64,000 nucleotides of DNA. Origin: Xiheibacterium sp038325765 (GTDB lineage Bacteria > Myxococcota_A > Polyangia > Nannocystales > Nannocystaceae). The stretch is from contig JBBQJI010000020.1 in assembly GCA_038325765.1 (NCBI GenBank), positions 1 through 64,000 on the forward strand, in the 5' to 3' direction. The notes beneath the pieces are model-generated. The model made no database searches. It was not told the origin of the DNA and was given only the letters and a program-made list of their open reading frames with translations. Position numbers and translations under genes: made by a program. Each line of letters starts with the position of its first letter. Position 1 is the first letter of the stretch. Positions 30,000-36,794 of the stretch are shown piece by piece.

Positions 30000-30623
30000 T
30001 CACGCTGGCTTGCGCGCCACGCCGCGGATGCTGCGGCGGGTCAGCGGGTTGGCCTTGCGCATCGACGCGCGCTCGACCTGCTCGAGCCGTAGCCCCGCGG
30101 CGGCGATTGCCTCGTGGGTGCGCCGCGTGAGGTGGCAGCCGCCGGCCAGCCGCTTCCACAGGGGCTCCAGCCGAATCTGCCAGCGCAACCGATCCGGGCG
30201 CTCGTCGTCGGCGACGTGCTCGAGGAACAGCAGTCGCCCGCCGGGTGCGAGCACGCGGACGATCTCGGCGATCGTGGCCTCGGGATCGGGCACCGTGCAC
30301 AACACCAAGCTGCTCACCACCGCGTCGAAGCTATTCGCGGCGAACGGCAGGCGATCGCCCGGGGCGTCGATGATCTCCACGCGCCCAGCCAGCGCCGCCG
30401 GAACCCGCCCGCGCAGGCGCGCGCGCATATGTCGATCGGGCTCGGCGAGCACCAACCGCTGTACCGTCGGCGGATAGTGGACCAGCGACTGCCCGGTGCC
30501 CGCGCCGATCTCGAGCACGTGCCCGGCAACGTCGGCGAGCAGGGCGCCGCGCCACTGCTGCAGGCACGCACGCTCCGCCGCCGCCATGAACGGGTCGTAG
30601 ATCGCGGCGAACAGCCAGCCCAT
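30000..30623 (-). CDS. Class I SAM-dependent methyltransferase (UbiE-like)
   Basis: A 207-residue methyltransferase. The AdoMet-binding loop VLEIGAGTGQSLVHYPP, the acidic VLAEPDRHM, the SFDAVVSSLVLCTVPDP strand and the GGRLLFLEHV strand follow the class I order. The CTVPDP and LEHV pattern is close to UbiE and phospholipid N-methyltransferase relatives that act on lipids or quinones; the substrate is not determinable. The ATG at 30623 gives a normal N-terminus. The gene lies downstream of the first helicase on the same strand but about 280 nt away, so a shared operon is doubtful. Confidence 0.85.
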   Translation of the reverse strand: MGWLFAAIYDPFMAAAERACLQQWRGALLADVAGHVLEIGAGTGQSLVHYPPTVQRLVLAEPDRHMRARLRGRVPAALAGRVEIIDAPGDRLPFAANSFDAVVSSLVLCTVPDPEATIAEIVRVLAPGGRLLFLEHVADDERPDRLRWQIRLEPLWKRLAGGCHLTRRTHEAIAAAGLRLEQVERASMRKANPLTRRSIRGVARKPA

Positions 30624-30649
30624 GGCGAGAGGAGCATACGCCGGGCGAC

Positions 30650-30886
30650 GCGCCGCGCCACCGCAAGTCCGCCCGGGGCCGCGGTCTGGGGCGCGGCGCC
30701 GTCGCAGTCTTCGCCAGGATCGAGCACGTCGTTGCCGTAGGTGTCGGGGGGTGGATCCGCGTCGCCGCCGTCCTGGTCGTCGCCGCCCGCCGTCGCGTGG
30801 GCGTCACCGCTGCTGGCCGTCGCGGGGGCATCGCCGTCACCACCGTCCTCGTCGGCGACGACGGGCCTCGGCCGTGCCCTCGTCAC
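30650..30886 (-). pseudogene. Fragment of a GEDCDG-type acidic lipoprotein
   Basis: From a GTG at 30886 a - strand frame reads an Asp/Gly/Ala-rich stretch (VADEDGGDGDAPATA), then TYGNDVLDPGEDCDGAAP. The (N)xVxDPGEDCDG motif is a common short cysteine module in secreted proteins of Nannocystaceae-like bacteria. The frame has no signal peptide and runs on into the methyltransferase gene in a different phase, so it looks like a leftover piece and not a working gene. Confidence 0.35.
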
Positions 30887-30900
30887 AACCGGTCCCGCCC

Positions 30901-33900
30901 TCACCCCGCCGCGATCTTCATCTCCGAGTACATCCCCGCGGGCATCGGCACCGCAAGGTCCCACTCGATCTGCATCGGTCGTGCCCCGCGGTGCGCCGCG
31001 CAGTACACCTCCCCGAGCAATGTGTAAGGCGTCGTCTCGCCCCGCGCGTCCTGGTTCCGCGCCCGCACGAACAACAGCACCTGCCCCGCGCCCGCCTCGG
31101 CGTGCTCGCGCGTCGATCGCAGGTAGCGCTGCCCCGTCGGCGTACCCGCGTGGGCGCTGCTCTGCGACTCCCAGTGGAAGCGCGTCGGCGAGATCGCGAA
31201 GTCCTTGTACAGCGTGGTCGGCGAGTAGTCGCGCTCGCTCTTCTCCAGCGTCACGAATAGCAGATCGGTGCGGTGCGCCGCCGCTTGGAATACGCCGGTC
31301 TGGATCCGCTTCACGCCGCCGTCCTTGGTGCGCTCGTCGAACGCCGCGAGCACCTCGTCCAAACTGTACGTCGCGTGGACCCACAGCGGCACCGCCGCGA
31401 GTCCACCGGTCAGCGGGTGCACGACGTGACGCACGCGATCGTCGAGGACCTCGAGCAGCGCCGCGAGTTCTTCCCGCAGCGCCCGGGCCTGCCACAGCGC
31501 TCGCCAGGCCTCGGCGAGCGCCGAGAACGGCTGGCGGACGTAGCCCAGCAGCACGAACAGCGCGCGCTGAAGGGGATCCGCATCGTCTGCCGCGGGGGGC
31601 TCGGCGCCGCGGAGCATCGCCCGGATTCCGTCGAGCCGGAACGGGTCGTCGAGGTGGAGCATCCGCGCGAACGCCCGAGCGAACTGCGGCTCGGCAACGC
31701 CGTGAGTCACCGCCTCGAAACCCGCCGCGCGCCGCAGCGTCGTGAAGCACCGCCCGTTGGAGTAGAGATCCTCGAGGTCGATCCCCGCGTGCTCGAGGAA
31801 CGCCGCGAGCGACACATCCCCGAGCCCGCGAAGATCATCGATGAGGCCGCGCACGCCCACCCCGAGCTGGCTGCGCACGTTCTCCAGCACCGCCTCCTGA
31901 GCCTGGCGATCGAGCTGGATCATGCAACCGCTCGGCAACGACGGGAATCCCCGCTCGATCTGCTGTTCGATCGTCCGCCGCGTGCCGCCGACCAGTGCGC
32001 GGTATCGCCGGTCGAACCGGAACTGGCGGTGGGCATCGCCGATGAAGTCGAGGACGGTGAGGCAGTCCTTCTTGTCACTGTTGCGCAGGCCACGACCGAG
32101 CTGCTGCAAGAAGATCGTCGCGCTCTCCGTCGGGCGCAGGAACAACAGCGTGTCGACATCCGGAAGGTCGACGCCCTCATTGAACAGATCGACGCTGAAC
32201 AGGCATCGCAGCTCGCCGGCCCTGAGCTCGGCGAGCCGGGCCGCGCGCACCGGGGCGGGAGTCGACCCCGACACCACCGCCGCGCGGAGCCCTGCCTTCT
32301 CGAAAGCGCCCGCCATGAACGTCGCGTGCGCGACGTCGACACAGAACCCCAAGGCCCGCATCGTCGTCGCGTCGGTGACCTTCGCATGGACCTCCTGGAT
32401 CACGCGGAGTGCGAACAGGTGATCGGCGGTGTACACATTGCTCAGCGCCGCGGCGTCGTAGCGACCGCGAGACCACTTCACCCCCCGCAGATCGGGTCCG
32501 CCGCCGACGCCGAAGTAGTGGAACGGGCACAGCAGCCCCTGGTCCAGCGCCTTCCACAGCCGCAGCTCGGACGCGATGCGACCATCGAAGTGATGCAGGA
32601 TGCTCTTGCCGTCGGCGCGCTCGGGCGTGGCGGTCAAGCCCACCAGCACCCGCGGCTCGAGGTGCGCGAGCAGGGTGTCGTAGGTCTTCGCGGCCGCATG
32701 GTGGAACTCGTCGACGATCACCACGTCGAACGCGTCCTTCGGCAGCGTCTCCAGCATCTCCTGCGTCAGCGACTGTACACTGGCGAAGACGTGCTCCCAG
32801 CGATCGGGCCGCTCGCCGGCGACGAACAGCTCGCCGAAGGCGCCGTCTCGCAGCACCACACGAAAGGTGCTGAGACTCTGCTCGAGGATCTCGCGGCGAT
32901 GGGCGACGAACAGCAGTCGATCGCGCGGAAGCTCCCCGCGCAACCGCTTGTAGTCGAGCGCGGCGACGATGGTCTTGCCGGTCCCCGTGGCCGCGACCAC
33001 CAGGTTGCGGCGGTGACCACGGGACCGCTCAGCGGCGAGCTGCTCGAGCACCTCAGCCTGGTGCGGCCGCGGAGCCACGTCGAGGAAGAGGTACGGCGCG
33101 AGCACGAAACGCCTGCCCCGCTGCACCGCGGCGTCGAACTCATCGGGATCGTAGGCGCGGAAGATGGGATCGGCCCAGTACTGCTCGAACGTCGACGCGA
33201 ACTTGTCGAGGATCGCTCCGTTGTCGACCGCCGAGAGCCGGACGTTCCACTCGAGCCCGTCGAGCATCGCGGAGGCCGAGAGGTTCGACGAGCCGACGCA
33301 CGCGGTCGAGAACCCGCTGTCGCGGTGGAACAGCCACGCCTTGGCGTGCAGGCGCGTGCGCGCCGTGTCATAGGAGACGCGAACGACGGCCCCTAGCTCC
33401 ACGAGCGCGTCCAGGGCACGGCGATCCGTCGCCATCATGTATGCGGTCGTCAGCACGCGGAGTGTCCTCGCGCCCCGGCGCCGCACCAGGTCACGCAGCT
33501 CGTGCTCGAGGATGCGAAAGCCGGTGTACTTGACGAATGAGCACAGCAAATCGACGCGATCCGCCGACGCGAGTTCGCGGCGTACCTCGGGGCCGAGGTT
33601 GAGATCATGCGGACCGTTGACGAGCAGATCGCTCGAGGACAGCGGGATCGACGGCCGCTCGGGCGCCCGCGCGACCGCGGGCGCCACGGCGGGCGCGAGG
33701 ATCGCCTGCAGCTCACGCGCGGGCTCGGCGAGCCGATCCGATGCGGCGACCGAGGTCGCGTCGACCGAGCGCAAGAGCTCGACGACACGGTTCGCGAGGT
33801 CGACCTGCTGCGCGACGCGATCGTCCCCGCGGAGCCCCGCCAGCACCGCGACGATCCGCGACGCGAGCAGGCGACCGATCGCCCGCGGAGCATGATGCGG

Positions 33901-34023
33901 ATCGACCTCGGCGGTGACGCAGAGCTCCGAAGGCAGCCGAGCGAGCGCCGCCTCGAGCTCGCGCGTCACCAGCTCGTCGTAGATCCCCGGCGGCCGTGCG
34001 CCACCCTTCGCGTCGCGTGCCAC
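30901..34023 (-). CDS. PLD-nuclease/SF2-helicase fusion with DUF3427 domain (helicase 1)
   Basis: A 1040-residue DNA-handling enzyme. Residues 140-260 form a phospholipase-D-like nuclease domain (HAK at 226-228, GSSNLS at 244-249; the Asp of the classical HKD motif is not in its usual place, as in related proteins). Then comes an SF2 helicase with Walker A ATGTGKT (345-351), DEFH box (438-441), TATP (464-467) and a motif VI QQLGRGLR. The C-terminal quarter matches DUF3427 (FHWESQSSAHAGTPTGQRY, VLLFVRARNQ). Helicase, nuclease and DUF3427 together suggest DNA processing or antiviral defence; this is inference. A GTG at 34023 is used. Confidence 0.88.
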   Translation of the reverse strand: MARDAKGGARPPGIYDELVTRELEAALARLPSELCVTAEVDPHHAPRAIGRLLASRIVAVLAGLRGDDRVAQQVDLANRVVELLRSVDATSVAASDRLAEPARELQAILAPAVAPAVARAPERPSIPLSSSDLLVNGPHDLNLGPEVRRELASADRVDLLCSFVKYTGFRILEHELRDLVRRRGARTLRVLTTAYMMATDRRALDALVELGAVVRVSYDTARTRLHAKAWLFHRDSGFSTACVGSSNLSASAMLDGLEWNVRLSAVDNGAILDKFASTFEQYWADPIFRAYDPDEFDAAVQRGRRFVLAPYLFLDVAPRPHQAEVLEQLAAERSRGHRRNLVVAATGTGKTIVAALDYKRLRGELPRDRLLFVAHRREILEQSLSTFRVVLRDGAFGELFVAGERPDRWEHVFASVQSLTQEMLETLPKDAFDVVIVDEFHHAAAKTYDTLLAHLEPRVLVGLTATPERADGKSILHHFDGRIASELRLWKALDQGLLCPFHYFGVGGGPDLRGVKWSRGRYDAAALSNVYTADHLFALRVIQEVHAKVTDATTMRALGFCVDVAHATFMAGAFEKAGLRAAVVSGSTPAPVRAARLAELRAGELRCLFSVDLFNEGVDLPDVDTLLFLRPTESATIFLQQLGRGLRNSDKKDCLTVLDFIGDAHRQFRFDRRYRALVGGTRRTIEQQIERGFPSLPSGCMIQLDRQAQEAVLENVRSQLGVGVRGLIDDLRGLGDVSLAAFLEHAGIDLEDLYSNGRCFTTLRRAAGFEAVTHGVAEPQFARAFARMLHLDDPFRLDGIRAMLRGAEPPAADDADPLQRALFVLLGYVRQPFSALAEAWRALWQARALREELAALLEVLDDRVRHVVHPLTGGLAAVPLWVHATYSLDEVLAAFDERTKDGGVKRIQTGVFQAAAHRTDLLFVTLEKSERDYSPTTLYKDFAISPTRFHWESQSSAHAGTPTGQRYLRSTREHAEAGAGQVLLFVRARNQDARGETTPYTLLGEVYCAAHRGARPMQIEWDLAVPMPAGMYSEMKIAAG

Positions 34024-34082
34024 GGCCCATGATGCTCGAGTCGCGGGAGAACCTCGAGCTCCACCGACGCCTGGTCACGCCC

Positions 34083-34538
34083 TCAATCCTCGACCACGTC
34101 CCCCGCCCGCTCGATGACCGCGCGCCCTCCGCTCGGTACGATCCCCATCCGCGGCGCGCCGTCCGGGCAGACGAACACCGCACCGCCGGCGTCCTCGAGC
34201 TCGGCGTCGAGGCCGACGTCGCATTGCTTGCGGATCTTGAACATGGCGTGGATGCAGTCGCGCCCGTTCTCCGCGATGTACTCGCAGCCGGCAGACTCGA
34301 GCGAATCCAGCTGCTCCTGCAGCTCGTTCTCGGCCGAATCCCGGTAGTCACGCATCGTGTCGAAGGCGGCCTCGTAGGCGTCGCGCTCGCACTCGCGGGC
34401 GTTGACGCAGCTGAGCTTCGCGGCGCGGGTGATGAACGCCGCGCTGTCGCTGTAGCAGCCGACGCTCCCCCAGACGAACAGGGCGAGCGCGGCGAGCCGG
34501 CCGAGGATCGGCGCGGTGGATCGGATCAGAAGGGTCAC
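34083..34538 (-). CDS. Small cysteine-containing lipoprotein
   Basis: A 151-residue protein from a GTG at 34538 (frame open upstream). The signal segment LAALALFVWGSVGC ends in a lipobox, followed by YSDSAAFI. The mature part is helical and carries several cysteines spaced as in a disulphide-linked helical bundle (AKLSCVNARECERDAYEAA, ESAGCEYIAENGRDCIHAM, IRKQCDVG, VFVCPDG). It lies 59 nt upstream of the helicase 1 gene on the same strand, so it could share its transcript. I do not recognise a family. Confidence 0.6.
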   Translation of the reverse strand: MTLLIRSTAPILGRLAALALFVWGSVGCYSDSAAFITRAAKLSCVNARECERDAYEAAFDTMRDYRDSAENELQEQLDSLESAGCEYIAENGRDCIHAMFKIRKQCDVGLDAELEDAGGAVFVCPDGAPRMGIVPSGGRAVIERAGDVVED

Positions 34539-34886
34539 CCCGAGCAAGCGCAGCAGGGGGCCGGATCGATCCGCGCGTGGTCGGGAATTCCGCGGCGGCG
34601 GCCGGTCGATTCCCCCACGGATCCCCGGCGCCCCCCGCATTCCCCTGCGATCCCCCGGCACGAGGTCGACGGCAGCGGCGGGTTCGGAGAAGCGATCGCC
34701 AGCGCCAAGATCCTCGACGCGCTGAATCGCGCCCGAGCACTGCTCGCGCGTTGAGCCGCCCAGTCGTTCGGTCGACGGATACCAGTCGCTCACCGCTCGG
34801 GTTGGCGTCGCGCACGCCCCCCGGGGTGAGGATCACTGCGGTCGGATCGCCCCGGCGGCGTCGGCCCGCCTCGGGGACTCCGGACG
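34539..34886. other. Gap between the two lipoprotein genes of the helicase region
   Basis: These 348 nt contain no intact gene. Near 34675-34754 a + strand frame ends GFGEAIASAKILDALNRARA then LLAR, which resembles a C-terminal helix of a real protein but has no body upstream. A promoter for the small lipoprotein and helicase 1 should lie here on the - strand, but I cannot point to it. Confidence 0.35.
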
Positions 34887-36179
34887 TCACCGCGTCGCGA
34901 GGTGCCCACGGCACCAACTCGCCAGGGTCGATGTGCCCGCGCTCGGGCAGTGGGACCCATCTTTGACCACGGGATTGTTGCCGAGCTGCAGCCCGGTCAG
35001 CTCGGTCAGTCCCGACAGCGGCGACAGATCGGTGATCGGGTTGTTCGACAGCCGCGCGAACGCGAGCTTGGTCAGCGTCCGCAGCGGCTCGAGCGACTTG
35101 ATCCGGTTGTCGTCGACATACAGCTGGGTGAGGCTCGCGGTGTCGGCGACGAAGCCCAGATCGGACAGGCCGCAGCGCTCGAGGTGCAGGGAGTTCAACG
35201 ACGCCAGGCCCGCGAGCGCCGGCATCTTCGCGCCCGGCGCGAGCGTCAGCGCGAGGTCCTCGAGCTTGGTGAGATCTGCGACGACCGCGGGGTCTTTCAC
35301 GCCGCGTCCGCCGAACACCGAGAGCTTCCGGAGGGCGACCAGCGGGGCGAGTTGGGCGAGCGAGCGGACGCCGTTCGGCCCGTCGATCTCGAGCACCTCG
35401 AGGGTGACCAGACCCGACAGATCCGAAAGCTCCGAGAGCCCGCGGTTGTGGCCGAGCCACAGCACGCGCAACTTGGGGAGCTTCGAGATAGGCGACAGAT
35501 CCGTGGGCTCGACGTACTGCAAGTGGAGGACCTCGAGCCGTTCCAGATCCGCGAGCGCATCGATGTCCTTCACCGCGCGCGCGGTGGCTGTCAGCTCCAC
35601 CAGGCGGCTCAGCGCACGCAGCGGCTCGAGGGTGGGTGCCCGCAGGCTGTGCAGGTTGAGCGTCTTCAGGTTGTGCAGGGTGCCGATGGGGCCGAGATCG
35701 CGGATCTCGTTGAACGCGACGTCGAGCTCGACCAACGCGTCCAGGCCGACCAATGGTGCCGCCGTGGTGATCCCCTTCATCGAAAGGTCGACCTTGTCGA
35801 GCTGCTGCAGCGCGGCGAAGCGCGCGGCACAGCTGCCGGGATCGACCAGCGACGACAAGAGCTCGACGACCTTCTGCTCACCGGCGGTGGCCGGGCCTTC
35901 GCAGTACTCGAGGAACGTCTTGCGATCGCGTGTCGCCGGTGGCGGGAGCAGCGGCTCTATGGGCGTCGGCGGTGGCGCCACGTCCGTCGCGGACGACGGC
36001 TCGGGCAGGGCGGCGTGCGTGTCGGTGGGTGGTGTGGGGTCCGGCTCGGGGTGCGGCGCGTCGTCCGGTTCAGACTTCGACTCGAAGCGCTCCGACGCGG
36101 CCCGCGGGTCCTCGGGCGCGCCCGGTGGCCGCGCACACGCGACGAAGATCAGGAGGGATGCCGGGATTCGGGGAAGCAT
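34887..36179 (-). CDS. Leucine-rich-repeat lipoprotein
   Basis: A 430-residue exported protein. The short signal MLPRIPASLLIFVAC ends in a probable lipobox, followed by about 75 Pro/Asp/Glu/Ser-rich residues. From about residue 125 there are a dozen leucine-rich repeats of the form L..L..L.L..N.I.DL.PL (ELDVAFNEIRDLGPIGTL, KLRVLWLGHNRGLSELSDL, LTQLYVDDNRIKSLEPL), as in internalin-type proteins. These make a curved surface for binding proteins. It sits between the two helicase genes in the same orientation, but the spacing gives no proof of co-transcription. Confidence 0.88.
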   Translation of the reverse strand: MLPRIPASLLIFVACARPPGAPEDPRAASERFESKSEPDDAPHPEPDPTPPTDTHAALPEPSSATDVAPPPTPIEPLLPPPATRDRKTFLEYCEGPATAGEQKVVELLSSLVDPGSCAARFAALQQLDKVDLSMKGITTAAPLVGLDALVELDVAFNEIRDLGPIGTLHNLKTLNLHSLRAPTLEPLRALSRLVELTATARAVKDIDALADLERLEVLHLQYVEPTDLSPISKLPKLRVLWLGHNRGLSELSDLSGLVTLEVLEIDGPNGVRSLAQLAPLVALRKLSVFGGRGVKDPAVVADLTKLEDLALTLAPGAKMPALAGLASLNSLHLERCGLSDLGFVADTASLTQLYVDDNRIKSLEPLRTLTKLAFARLSNNPITDLSPLSGLTELTGLQLGNNPVVKDGSHCPSAGTSTLASWCRGHLATR

Positions 36180-36377
36180 GGGGGTCGCCGATCCTCCGAC
36201 GCGCCAGCGCGCTCGTCTACTCCCACGCGTGGACTCGCGGGATCGACGACGGTGGCCGCGGCGACCTCGCCGCGCTGCCCTCAGCGCTGCGGTGACGCGC
36301 CGAGCGAACCTCGCGGATCCCGACGACGAGCCCAGCGACGACGAACTGCGTGAGCTGGCCCGAGTGGCTCGGTGTCG

Positions 36378-36794
36378 TCACGGTTGCGCCGCGCGCTCGT
36401 CCGCGCACGCCGCTCGCTGGGCCGCGTAGAAGCCGGTGAGAGGCGTGTGCCACAGCGCGGTGGCCACGGTGCAGTCGGCGCTCGTGCTGCCGACGATCCC
36501 TTCGGCATGCACGCTGCTGGCGAAGTGGCCCGACAGCCCGATCGCGCACACGGCAAGGGCGACCGCCGTCACGCGGCGCAGCGTCGCGGCACGGATGCAC
36601 ACCATCGCGCTAGCCATTGCGACGCATGGGATGGCCCACTGCAAGACTGGGATCCCGCGATCGCAGCTGTGGATGCCCAGGCCGAGTGACGCGAACGCCA
36701 CAAGCACTGGCATCGCGATCGCGAGGAGGATACGTCCGCGCGGCGGTCGGCCCCCACGTCTGTCTGCAGGCGTCGCGCCGGGCGTCGCGATCAT
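36378..36794 (-). CDS. Small three-helix membrane protein coupled to helicase 2
   Basis: A 138-residue protein whose ATG at 36794 overlaps the stop of the helicase 2 gene (ATGA), so it is very probably translated from the same mRNA. After a basic N-terminus (RRGGRPPRGR) come three hydrophobic spans: ILLAIAMPVLVAFASLGLG, VLQWAIPCVAMASAMVCI and VTAVALAVCAIGLSGHFA. Five cysteines are spread through the protein, one near the end (RAACADE). The basic N-terminus suggests it lies in the cytoplasm. I do not recognise a family; a membrane-damaging effector or anchor are both possible. Confidence 0.65.
   Translation of the reverse strand: MIATPGATPADRRGGRPPRGRILLAIAMPVLVAFASLGLGIHSCDRGIPVLQWAIPCVAMASAMVCIRAATLRRVTAVALAVCAIGLSGHFASSVHAEGIVGSTSADCTVATALWHTPLTGFYAAQRAACADERAAQP

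Noticed and set aside
30314..31750. Long - strand open frame overlapping the end of helicase 1
   Set aside because: It is out of phase with the helicase and has biased composition; only the short GEDCDG piece resembles protein.
33330..33352. Helicase 1 nuclease domain as inactive because the HKD Asp is displaced
   Set aside because: The same displacement is seen in helicase 2 and, as I recall, in other members of this nuclease family, so it is not evidence of inactivity.
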